Origin: an uncultured Spirochaetaceae bacterium
Lineage (GTDB): Bacteria; Spirochaetota; Spirochaetia; Treponematales; Treponemataceae
NCBI GenBank assembly: GCA_902797925.1
Contig: CADBUT010000077.1
Span: forward strand, 1-6,486
Direction of reading: 5' to 3'
DNA length: 6,486 nt
The position numbers and the translations under genes were made by a program. Below the pieces are notes generated by a model that searched no databases, was not told the DNA's origin, and saw nothing but the letters and a program-made list of their open reading frames with translations. Below are positions 1-6,486 of the stretch, piece after piece. Within the stretch, counting starts at the first letter, position 1. Every line of letters starts with the position of its first letter.

Positions 1-1527
1 ATCAGAGTAGGGCAGGACGGACGTGCGTTCATTCTTGCCGGAAACGGAACAGTGCTTGCTCACTGGAATCCTGACATCATTATGAAAGAAAATTATCTTA
101 CAGGTCAGTTTGAAAATACAGAAGGACTTTTTGAGATTGCGGTTGCAATGACAGAAGGTGAAAGTTCTTACGGTTATTACAAGAACGGAACAGGCAACAA
201 ACTTGTTGTTTATGCTCCTATAAGAGGCACATCATGGTCGCTCGGACTTGAAGTTCCTGTTTCTCAGATAAACGAATCAAGCCATCAGGTAATTGTTACA
301 ATTGTTCTGCTCAACCTCTTTATCATTATTGCACTTATTGTTTTCTGCAGCGTGGCAATCGCAAGAATTGTTAAACCGCTTCAAGTTGTTGAAAACACAA
401 TTATCGGAATTGCTCAGGGTGATGCAGACTTAACCCAGAGAGTAAACGTTGTCAGAAACGATGAAATCGGACGGCTTGTTGACGGATTCAATCTTTTTGC
501 AGAAAAGCTTCAGACAATTGTCAGCAGCGTCATGAAATCAAAGAACAGACTTTCTTCTGTTGAAGGTGACTTGAAACAGAGCGTAGACAATACAGGCTGT
601 TCTATTACACAAATCTTGTGCAATATTGAAAGCGTAAGCCATCTGGTTGAATCACAGGCTGACGGTGTAGAAGAAACGGCCGGAGCTGTAACAAAAATTG
701 CAGACAACATCAACTCTCTTGAGCACATGATTCAGAATCAGGCAGCAGGTGTTTCAGAAGCTTCGGCGGCAGTTGAGGAGATGATCGGAAATATCAACGC
801 CGTTGATTCAAGCATTGCAAAAATGTCAATTGAATTCAACCAGCTTGCAACTGAAGCCAGAAACGGCATCGACAAGCAGAGCAATGTAAACGATGTTATC
901 CGCATGATTGCATCTCAGTCTGAACTGCTTCAGGAAGCAAACACCGCAATTGCAGGTATTGCTTCTCAGACAAACATGCTCGCAATGAATGCCGCAATTG
1001 AAGCTGCCCACGCAGGTGATGCCGGACGCGGCTTCTCTGTTGTTGCAGATGAAATCCGAAAACTTTCAGAAACATCTTCAGAGCAGTCAAGAACAATTGG
1101 TGATGAGCTGAACAAAATTGTAACTGCACTGGAATCTGTAGTTATTTCATCACAGGATTCTGAGGAAACTTTCAACAATCTTTCTGTTCGCCTTAGCCAG
1201 ACTGATGAAATTATGGGACAGCTTAGAGAAGCAATGGTAGAACAGCAGAGTGGCTCAAAGCAGATTCTTGCAGCCCTTCATACAATGAACGAAAGTACAC
1301 AGGAAGTCCGTTCTGCTTCTATTGAAATGGCTTCAGGAAACAAGACAATTCTTCAGGAAATTAAGATGCTCCAAGACTCAACAGCTGTTATCAAAAACAG
1401 CATGAACGAAATGACAGCCGGTGCGCGCACAATCAACGAGACTGGCGCTCAGCTTCATTCAATCTCAAGACAAGTTTCCGATTCAATTAAAGAAATCGGG
1501 CAGCAGATTGACTTGTTCAAAGTCTAA
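1..1527 (+). CDS. Methyl-accepting chemotaxis protein (partial, 5' end outside window)
   Basis: This is a transmembrane chemoreceptor that would sense a ligand outside the cytoplasmic membrane and control CheA through CheW. The reading frame is open from base 1, and the 17 codons before the GTG at 52 fit the membrane-proximal part of a Cache-type sensor (GQDGRAFIL, then GTVLAHWN), so the GTG is internal, not the start. Of 508 visible residues, about 1-90 are sensor, 97-122 a hydrophobic span (LLNLFIIIALIVF), 123-173 HAMP (VKPL, then DEIGRLVDGFN), and the rest the coiled-coil signalling domain. The hairpin tip at about 317-355 has QTNMLAMNAAIEAAHAGD followed by GRGFSVVADEIRKL, the MCP signature. 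The protein ends IGQQIDLFKV, without an NWETF-like CheR-tethering tail. The ligand cannot be inferred, because the distal sensor lobe is missing. A terminator follows the stop codon. Confidence 0.96.
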   Translation: MRVGQDGRAFILAGNGTVLAHWNPDIIMKENYLTGQFENTEGLFEIAVAMTEGESSYGYYKNGTGNKLVVYAPIRGTSWSLGLEVPVSQINESSHQVIVTIVLLNLFIIIALIVFCSVAIARIVKPLQVVENTIIGIAQGDADLTQRVNVVRNDEIGRLVDGFNLFAEKLQTIVSSVMKSKNRLSSVEGDLKQSVDNTGCSITQILCNIESVSHLVESQADGVEETAGAVTKIADNINSLEHMIQNQAAGVSEASAAVEEMIGNINAVDSSIAKMSIEFNQLATEARNGIDKQSNVNDVIRMIASQSELLQEANTAIAGIASQTNMLAMNAAIEAAHAGDAGRGFSVVADEIRKLSETSSEQSRTIGDELNKIVTALESVVISSQDSEETFNNLSVRLSQTDEIMGQLREAMVEQQSGSKQILAALHTMNESTQEVRSASIEMASGNKTILQEIKMLQDSTAVIKNSMNEMTAGARTINETGAQLHSISRQVSDSIKEIGQQIDLFKV

Positions 1528-1556
1528 GGCACAACTATTTTATAATTCAGAAATTG

Positions 1557-1603
1557 AGAAACATTCTGTCTTAAAACGGCAGAATGTTTTTTTTGCTTTT
1601 TTT
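1557..1603 (+). terminator. Rho-independent terminator of the chemoreceptor gene
   Basis: AAACATTCTG at 1559-1568 pairs perfectly with CAGAATGTTT at 1580-1589. A further T-G and C-G pair extend the stem inward to a loop of about 7 bases. Eight T residues at 1587-1594, partly in the stem, and a second run of seven at 1597-1603 follow. The hairpin begins about 30 bases after the chemoreceptor stop, so it should separate that gene's transcription from the EAL gene downstream. Confidence 0.9.
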
Positions 1604-1624
1604 GATGCGCTATTAATAAAGCTG

Positions 1625-1633
1625 TGCTAAAAT
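1625..1633 (+). promoter_or_regulatory. Putative extended -10 promoter for the EAL-domain gene
   Basis: TGCTAAAAT at 1625-1633 matches the extended -10 form (TGn plus TATAAT) with one mismatch in the hexamer. A TTGATG at 1602-1607 resembles a -35 box, but its 20-base spacer is too long for this -10; it would sit 17 bases from TGCTAA at 1625. Transcription would start near 1640, giving a leader of roughly 37 bases before the ATG at 1678. The site lies just after the terminator, where a new promoter is needed. It is a consensus match only. Confidence 0.5.
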
Positions 1634-1665
1634 TATATGGATTTTTTATAGATTTTTTGGTTGTT

Positions 1666-1669
1666 GGAG
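1666..1669 (+). promoter_or_regulatory. Ribosome binding site that decides the EAL gene start
   Basis: GGAG lies 8 bases before the ATG at 1678, a good Shine-Dalgarno distance. The in-frame GTG at 1624 would give 18 more residues but overlaps the putative -10 element and has no comparable GGAG before it. The ATG at 1678 is therefore the better start. Confidence 0.75.
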
Positions 1670-1677
1670 TTTTGGGT

Positions 1678-3573
1678 ATGTACAATGTTTTAGGAGAACT
1701 TTGTGTAGTAATTCTTTCTGGCATCATGCTTTTTAACTTGTTCATGTCTTTTACTGTATTTGACCATATTCACCGGCTTTTCTTTTTGTGTGCCCTGCTG
1801 GTGTTTCTCTCTGCTCTGACTAATATTATTTCAATAAACTGCATCCGCAATTTTAGAACGTACCCGCTTCCTTTGTGCAATTTTGTAACAACGCTCTATT
1901 TTATTCAAATGGGGCTTATTCCTTATTCATTTACAGTATACGGATATAATTTTGCTTCTGTGAATCATAGGCACAAACGCAATATTTATTCGTTTCTGGC
2001 GTTTCCGCTTATAGTTTATACATTTTTTGTTCTTCTTAATATTAAGACTGGTCTGCTTTTCTATTATGACCCTGTAAAAGGCTACACGCGCGGCATATTT
2101 AAGAATATGACTTATATATTGTCAGGCATTTATTCACTGTCAATGATGGTGATTGCTGTGTTCAACAAAAAATATCTTGCACCGCGTGTTTTTGTTGTCT
2201 TTCTGCTTTATCCGGTCATTTCAGTAATGATTATTGGAATTCAGTTTTTTATACCGCATTTTGTAATGACCGGCACATCGTCTTTTGCGCTGCTTATGCT
2301 GATTTATCTTACAATTCAGTCTGATTTAATTGAATATGACATTAGCACAAACCTGCTGACTGAAAAATATCTGACGCATGTTCTGTCCAAAGGCTACAAA
2401 GGAAAATTTGCAGTAATTGCAATTCACAATTTTGCGGCTGTTCAGGAAAACCTCGGAATAGAAGCAACTGAGGCGCTGATTTTCAATCTCTCAAAAGGCG
2501 TTGCTAGACTTTTCAATAAGAACGCGTTTGTCCTCAGCTCGACAAGATTTGCTGTTCTTGCTGATGATATGAGCAAAATAAAAAACTCAGTTCCAGTTTT
2601 GAACGAAATAATCAGGCAGGTAAAAAGCGACTATGATGCAAGATGCAGTATCGATATTCAGATTGCCGGACTTTCTATGCCTGAAAACGCTACTTCGTAC
2701 CGTTCGGCGATGGACATTGTGAACAGACTGCTTCTGAAGCCAGTCAGCAAAGAAGATGAGACACTGGTAGTTTGTACTGATACTTATGTCAGCCAGATTG
2801 AACGTGAAAAACTGATTCTGAACATTCTGAAGCGGGAACTCCGCCTTGATTCCCAGCAGTTTCAGATTTTCTTTCAGCCGATTTATTCAGTTGAAACAGG
2901 AAAGCTTCTCTATGCCGAAGTTCTTTCAAGACTGCTTAATACGGAAATCGGTGATATTCCTCCAGTTGAATTTGTTAGGGTAGCAGAAAACTACAGCCTA
3001 ATTGAAAATCTAGGTATGGTGGCTTTTGAAAAAGCCTGTCAGTTTATGTATGACAACCGCGGTTTTGTTGATGCACTTTCAATAAATTTTTCAGTCAGCC
3101 AGATGAAAAAGCCGACTATTGTCAACGATGTTCTTGCAGTGCTTAAGCGGTATTCGCTTCCGCCTTCAAGCGTAATCATTGAAATAACAGAAAGCATCTT
3201 TATTGATGATTTTGCGCTGATCCGCGAGCGGATGATTGAGCTGGCCAGAAACGGCATATTGTTTTATCTTGATGACTTTGGTACAGGCTATTCGAATTTT
3301 GCAAATATTGTCGAGCTGCCGTTTTCTACTATCAAATTTGACCGCGCTATGCTTCTCGCTATGGAAAAGAGTGTGGAAGGCTCGCGGCTCTTGATAAGCC
3401 TTATTGACGCATTTAAAGATAACAAGCTCAAGGTTTTGATAGAAGGCGTTGAAAGCGAAGCACAAAATGAGCTTGTAAAAAAATCAGGCGCAGATTTTGT
3501 GCAGGGCTTTCTGTTCTCTCAGCCTTTGTACCAAAAAGACTTTCTGCATCTTAGAAAGGGTGGAGAAGTCTGA
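1678..3573 (+). CDS. Membrane protein with degenerate GGDEF and intact EAL domain, probable c-di-GMP phosphodiesterase
   Basis: The protein has 631 residues from the ATG at 1678. It probably hydrolyses cyclic di-GMP to pGpG at the inner face of the membrane. Residues 1-214 hold about seven hydrophobic spans (near 5-28, 34-54, 66-90, 106-122, 144-162, 171-192 and 203-213), an unassigned sensor module. Residues 220-375 look like a GGDEF domain, but the signature is SSTRF (287-291), the entry motif reads YDISTNLLTEKYL, and no RxxD inhibitory site is seen, so cyclase activity is unlikely. The EAL domain fills about 376-628. Its signature is EVL (E414), and the expected residues are present: N470 (INFS), E502 and E505 (IEITES), D532 and D533 (LDDFGTGYS), K553 (IKFDR), E589 (IEGVE) and Q609 (VQGFLFSQP). 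The degenerate GGDEF may be a regulatory or GTP-binding module, which is inference. The gene appears monocistronic, with its own promoter after a terminator, and converges on the M16 operon 5 bases after its stop. Confidence 0.93.
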   Translation: MYNVLGELCVVILSGIMLFNLFMSFTVFDHIHRLFFLCALLVFLSALTNIISINCIRNFRTYPLPLCNFVTTLYFIQMGLIPYSFTVYGYNFASVNHRHKRNIYSFLAFPLIVYTFFVLLNIKTGLLFYYDPVKGYTRGIFKNMTYILSGIYSLSMMVIAVFNKKYLAPRVFVVFLLYPVISVMIIGIQFFIPHFVMTGTSSFALLMLIYLTIQSDLIEYDISTNLLTEKYLTHVLSKGYKGKFAVIAIHNFAAVQENLGIEATEALIFNLSKGVARLFNKNAFVLSSTRFAVLADDMSKIKNSVPVLNEIIRQVKSDYDARCSIDIQIAGLSMPENATSYRSAMDIVNRLLLKPVSKEDETLVVCTDTYVSQIEREKLILNILKRELRLDSQQFQIFFQPIYSVETGKLLYAEVLSRLLNTEIGDIPPVEFVRVAENYSLIENLGMVAFEKACQFMYDNRGFVDALSINFSVSQMKKPTIVNDVLAVLKRYSLPPSSVIIEITESIFIDDFALIRERMIELARNGILFYLDDFGTGYSNFANIVELPFSTIKFDRAMLLAMEKSVEGSRLLISLIDAFKDNKLKVLIEGVESEAQNELVKKSGADFVQGFLFSQPLYQKDFLHLRKGGEV

Positions 3574-3578
3574 ATACC

Positions 3579-4934
3579 TCATTCCCCGCCGGGCAGGGCA
3601 ATTTTTGACAAGTCGTTCTCTCCTGTTACAGAAACCCAGCGCTCTTCATCTGACAATACGTATTTTTCAAATGCTTTCTTTATATCAGCCGGTTTTACTG
3701 CTCTGATTTTATCGATTGTGTTGTCCAGTGCTTCAGGGTTGTTATAAAGAACAATGCCTGAAACCATTCTTGCGGCAAGACTTGAGGTTTTCTGCTGGCT
3801 TGAGTAAGAAGCTGTAATGTATTGGTTTTTGTAGCTTTCAAGCTCAGCTTCTATTGTGCTGAAAATGTAATTTCCCTTTTTGTCTAAGCCGGTGATAATC
3901 TTGTTTTTTGCCATAAGTTCTCTTGCTTCTTTCATGGCGGCAATAATGTTCCCGTAGTCTGTACATTTATAGATAAGCTCATAACCGGTGTTTGACATGC
4001 CGCCGTTGTTTGTGCAGTACGGTGTGTAGCACGCGCCGTATTTTGAGCGTATTACATTGTACATATTTGAAGAAAAAATTGTCTCGGCAAGTGCTTCTGC
4101 ATAAAAATCATCTGCTATTAACGGCGCGGCTCTGTAAAAGCGCATTATGTAGCCTGCACCTGCTGCACTCTCGTGCACAAGCTTAATTGGTGCGCCTGCA
4201 ATCTTTGGCTTTTCTATAGGCGGCATTTTAATTTCATCTGAAACAGACGGAATTGAACCGAGCTTTTTTTCAAGTGCTGCAAGAAATTCGTCTTTATCCA
4301 TGCCTGTAACGGCGGCAATCTTGATGCGCTTTGCGTCCATTAAACTTTTGTGATGCTCTTTAACAAGTTCAAGGCTTATGTTGTCAAACGATTCTGGTGT
4401 AACTGTGCTTGAAGTCTCACCGGCAAGCCCTTCAAAAAATACTTTGTCTGCCTCGTAAAAGCCTAAACTTACCGGGTCATTCAGCATAGACTGAATATGC
4501 TGTGCGTTGTTCTGCATGATTAAATCGAAATATTTTTTCTCAAAGCGCGGTTCTAGAAAACCGTCAAGAAAAACGTCCATTGTTTTCAAGAAATTCTCGC
4601 GGATACTTACCATATAAAGCTTGCCGGTGTAGTGTGCCGCGCTGCTTCCGCCTGAAGAGCATAAATCGTACAAAGTGTCCTTGAACTGCTCGTAAGTATA
4701 GTTCTTTGAGCCGTAAAGCATCATATCAAAAGTAACGTCTTCTATGCCTGAAAGCTCTTTTGGGTAATAGGCAGTGCCGCCCACCAGAAAAATCTGCATT
4801 GCGTCAATTTCGTTTATCTGGTTGTCTCTTATATAGACTTCGATTCCGTTTGAAAGTGTGTATTTCTGTACATTTTCAGCATAACTGAAAACTAAAATAA
4901 AAAAACTGAAAATAAAAACAGCAATTTTTTTCAT
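3579..4934 (-). CDS. Exported M16-family peptidase-like protein, non-catalytic subunit (HxxEH lost, Arg/Tyr pair kept)
   Basis: The product has 451 residues, the usual size of a half-length M16B subunit. Residues 1-19 form a signal peptide (MKK, hydrophobic core, probable cut after FSYA), so it should be periplasmic; there is no lipobox Cys. It is recognised as M16 by alignment with its upstream neighbour: GIEDVTFDMMLYGS (63-76) matches GLFHLYEHMMFKGN there. The zinc motif HxxEH is therefore replaced by D66-V-T-F-D70, and the position of the third zinc ligand appears to be H146 instead of Glu. The catalytic base is Phe, so peptidase activity is not expected. The C-terminal half has VIRSKYGACY, with R296 and Y303 at the spacing of the family's Arg/Tyr substrate-binding pair. 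The start ATG directly follows the upstream stop codon (TAAATG), with a Shine-Dalgarno inside the upstream gene, so the two are probably translationally coupled partners. The substrate is unknown. Confidence 0.9.
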   Translation of the reverse strand: MKKIAVFIFSFFILVFSYAENVQKYTLSNGIEVYIRDNQINEIDAMQIFLVGGTAYYPKELSGIEDVTFDMMLYGSKNYTYEQFKDTLYDLCSSGGSSAAHYTGKLYMVSIRENFLKTMDVFLDGFLEPRFEKKYFDLIMQNNAQHIQSMLNDPVSLGFYEADKVFFEGLAGETSSTVTPESFDNISLELVKEHHKSLMDAKRIKIAAVTGMDKDEFLAALEKKLGSIPSVSDEIKMPPIEKPKIAGAPIKLVHESAAGAGYIMRFYRAAPLIADDFYAEALAETIFSSNMYNVIRSKYGACYTPYCTNNGGMSNTGYELIYKCTDYGNIIAAMKEARELMAKNKIITGLDKKGNYIFSTIEAELESYKNQYITASYSSQQKTSSLAARMVSGIVLYNNPEALDNTIDKIRAVKPADIKKAFEKYVLSDEERWVSVTGENDLSKIALPGGE

Positions 4935-6413
4935 TTATTCTGCTCCCTCTGCCTGTTCTGTTTTGTCTGAATTGAAGTAATATGCATTTTCAGCTGTTAT
5001 TTCTTCAAAGCCGGCTTTGTCAAAAGCTTCCTTATATTGCCTGTATAATCCCGGATTGATTAGAACAACAATTACTGGCGGCTGATCTTTTATGTACTTA
5101 TCAAGAAAATTGCGCATGTCGGCGCGTGTTGTAGCTGCAAATTTTTCGTTGTAGTCATAGCAGATTTCAGTGTTGCCGTTAATCCACCAGCCGTGCGGAA
5201 TGGAAATAACGCTGCCCGCCGTTTCATGTTCGTAAAGCTCGTCATAACGGTTTCTTCTGATAATTCTGTTGATAATTTCATCACCTTCTGCTGTTTCAGG
5301 CGGAATGCTTGCGTACAAAGCTTCAAGAGCCTTTTCTGCAAACAAAAGCGCCTTCTTGGGTGTTGTTCCGTCAGGCTGAAGCATTGTAGCGTAATGCGTC
5401 CATCTGCCGGTGCGGCGGCTTATAGAGCAGTCAACGCTGACGTAATTTTCTTCCGGAATATTCAAGCCGCTTTGGAGCATTGTGCGGCTGAAAAGACTGT
5501 GAGGCTGTGCTGTTATAGAGCTGAGTAAATCTGCCGCATAAATAGATTCTGTGTCATAGTCAGTGTCTATTCCGCGGTAAAGTACGTTTACGCTTGCAAA
5601 AGCTTCTGAAAGCTGAGGGTGCGGCATAACCAGAAGGCGCGGCTTTTCAACAGGCTTAAGCGTATACTGTTCACGCTTTTCCCACGGGTTTTTGCCTTTT
5701 TTCCAAGAGCCGTAGATTTTGTTTACCAGCTTATAAATCTTGTCCGGGTCTACATCGCCGGAAACAAAAATTGCTGAATTATTCGGAATAAAATAGTTTT
5801 TCTGAATTTCTTTAAGCTGTGCGATTGTGGCATTTTCAACAACGTCAGGTGCACCTGCTGCCTGCATCGCCCATGGTTCTTCAGGATAACATGCAGCTGC
5901 AATTGCATAAGACACCATGTAAGAAGGCTCTGCAAAATTGCCGTTTATCTCTGAAAGCACAACCTTTTTTTCAGCTTCAAATTCCTTCTTGTCTAAGAGC
6001 GGCGTTCTGATTGCGCTGTTCCAGAATTCAAGCCCTTCCTTTACGCGGTCAGAAGGAACCGTAAAATAATAGTTGATGTGTTCTGTGCCGGTTGTTCCGT
6101 TATATGATGAAACACCAAGCTTTTGAATAGCCTGCTGCATTGCTTCTGATGTCTTGTATTTGCTGTTGCCCTTAAACATCATGTGCTCATAAAGATGGAA
6201 CAGTCCTGCATTTTCAGGTGTGTGTGCTATTGCACCGCCGCGCACCACAATTTCTATTGTTGCAAGCGGAACAATGTGATTTTCTGCGACAAACAGTTCA
6301 AGCCCGTTTTTCAGTGTATAGTGGTGCAGACTTTTTACCGGTGTCTGTTCTGCAAACAGACTTACGGAAATCACCATGAAAAAAGTCATGATGAATAAAG
6401 CAGATTTTTTCAT
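4935..6413 (-). CDS. Exported M16-family zinc metallopeptidase, catalytic subunit
   Basis: The product has 492 residues. Residues 1-21 are a signal peptide (MKKSALF, hydrophobic core, probable cut after SLFA), placing the enzyme in the periplasm. The inverted zinc motif HxxEH is H73-L-Y-E76-H77 in GLFHLYEHMMFKG, and the third ligand is probably E155 in KKVVLSEINGN, 77 residues after H77 and close to the 74-76 usual in the family. E148 is the additional conserved acidic residue upstream of it. The C-terminal half aligns with other M16 proteins (LFSRTMLQSGLNIP, 307-320), but the Arg and Tyr of the family's R/Y pair align with M312 and I319, so the pair seems absent. The gene downstream keeps that pair and lacks HxxEH, which suggests one heterodimeric peptidase. 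M16 proteins generally degrade peptides or process small proteins within a closed chamber; the substrate here is unknown. It is the first gene seen in the operon. The MKK start is favoured by the signal peptide and an AGGGGAG just upstream. Confidence 0.94.
   Translation of the reverse strand: MKKSALFIMTFFMVISVSLFAEQTPVKSLHHYTLKNGLELFVAENHIVPLATIEIVVRGGAIAHTPENAGLFHLYEHMMFKGNSKYKTSEAMQQAIQKLGVSSYNGTTGTEHINYYFTVPSDRVKEGLEFWNSAIRTPLLDKKEFEAEKKVVLSEINGNFAEPSYMVSYAIAAACYPEEPWAMQAAGAPDVVENATIAQLKEIQKNYFIPNNSAIFVSGDVDPDKIYKLVNKIYGSWKKGKNPWEKREQYTLKPVEKPRLLVMPHPQLSEAFASVNVLYRGIDTDYDTESIYAADLLSSITAQPHSLFSRTMLQSGLNIPEENYVSVDCSISRRTGRWTHYATMLQPDGTTPKKALLFAEKALEALYASIPPETAEGDEIINRIIRRNRYDELYEHETAGSVISIPHGWWINGNTEICYDYNEKFAATTRADMRNFLDKYIKDQPPVIVVLINPGLYRQYKEAFDKAGFEEITAENAYYFNSDKTEQAEGAE
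4943..4950 (-). promoter_or_regulatory. Ribosome binding site of the second M16 gene, inside the first
   Basis: On the minus strand this reads AGAGGGAG, ending 8 bases before the ATG at 4934-4932. It lies wholly within the last codons of the upstream M16 gene, whose TAA (4937-4935) touches the ATG. The arrangement favours coupled translation and similar amounts of both subunits. Confidence 0.8.
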
Positions 6414-6417
6414 AAAT

Positions 6418-6424
6418 CTCCCCT
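6418..6424 (-). promoter_or_regulatory. Ribosome binding site of the first M16 gene
   Basis: The minus strand reads AGGGGAG, followed by ATTT and then the ATG at 6413. The match is strong although the 4-base gap is on the short side. It supports the MKK start over the in-frame ATG eight codons later. Confidence 0.75.
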
Positions 6425-6452
6425 GTGAAACAGATTTTTCAATATGATTTAT

Positions 6453-6481
6453 GACATACCATGAAAGGCATAAAATATCAA
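6453..6481 (-). promoter_or_regulatory. Tentative promoter of the M16 operon
   Basis: On the minus strand TTGATA (6481-6476, five of six matches to the -35 consensus) is followed after 17 bases by TATGTC (6458-6453), a weak -10 with only the first three bases matching. Transcription would start near 6446, about 33 bases before the ATG. The whole 73-base stretch right of the gene shows no other gene, but the window ends here, so transcription from further upstream is possible. Confidence 0.3.
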
Positions 6482-6486
6482 CACAA

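Noticed and set aside
52..54. GTG at 52 as the start of the chemoreceptor
   Set aside because: The frame is open to base 1 and the residues before the GTG fit a Cache sensor domain, so the gene begins outside the window.
1524..1745. 73-codon open frame on the - strand across the intergenic region
   Set aside because: It runs through the terminator hairpin and promoter region, and its Lys-rich stretch is the complement of the T-runs. I see no support for it as a gene.
3166..3465. 99-codon open frame on the - strand inside the EAL domain
   Set aside because: It is antisense to a conserved catalytic domain and has no domain of its own.
3478..3520. T-run on the - strand (complement of the A-run at 3478-3484) as a terminator for the M16 operon
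   Set aside because: No stable hairpin precedes it in the minus-strand direction; the candidate arms mismatch.
3584..3606. GC-rich stretch followed by ATTTTT just after the EAL stop as a terminator
   Set aside because: Only 3-base-pair stems can be formed from CCCCGCCGGGCAGGGC and the T-run is short. It also codes for the LPGGE end of the M16 protein.
5193..5528. 111-codon open frame on the + strand inside the first M16 gene
   Set aside because: It lies antisense to a well-supported coding region, has no recognisable domain, and its Cys/Arg-rich composition is typical of a shadow frame.

Overview
The window looks like chromosomal DNA from a host-associated spirochaete, most likely a Treponema of the gut, rumen or oral type. 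This rests on AT-rich but not extreme composition, the style of the chemoreceptor signalling tip and C-terminus, and a multi-membrane-span EAL protein next to a chemoreceptor. It is an inference from protein style; no rRNA or other phylogenetic marker is present.

Layout. (1) Positions 1-1527, + strand: the 3' part of a methyl-accepting chemotaxis protein whose start lies left of the window (end of a Cache-type sensor, one membrane span, HAMP, full signalling domain). (2) Positions 1528-1677: a 150-base intergenic stretch with a strong intrinsic terminator for the chemoreceptor, then a likely extended -10 promoter and ribosome binding site for the next gene. (3) Positions 1678-3573, + strand: a membrane protein with about seven spans, a degenerate GGDEF domain and an EAL domain with all catalytic residues visible, so a probable cyclic-di-GMP phosphodiesterase. 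(4) Positions 3579-6413, - strand: a two-gene operon of exported M16-family (insulinase/pitrilysin-like) proteins. The first gene transcribed (4935-6413) carries the HxxEH zinc motif. The second (3579-4934) has lost it but keeps the C-terminal Arg/Tyr pair that the first lacks. The two genes abut exactly (TAA then ATG). (5) Positions 6414-6486: the leader of the M16 operon with its ribosome binding site and a tentative promoter.

The two + strand genes are signal-transduction genes (chemotaxis, and c-di-GMP turnover at the membrane), but a terminator separates them, so they are probably transcribed separately. The M16 pair probably forms one periplasmic heterodimeric zinc peptidase and converges on the EAL gene with only 5 bases between stop codons. 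I see no mobile element, CRISPR array, RNA gene or clear evidence of a wholly undescribed system. The most interesting point is the reciprocal split of active-site motifs between the two M16 proteins.
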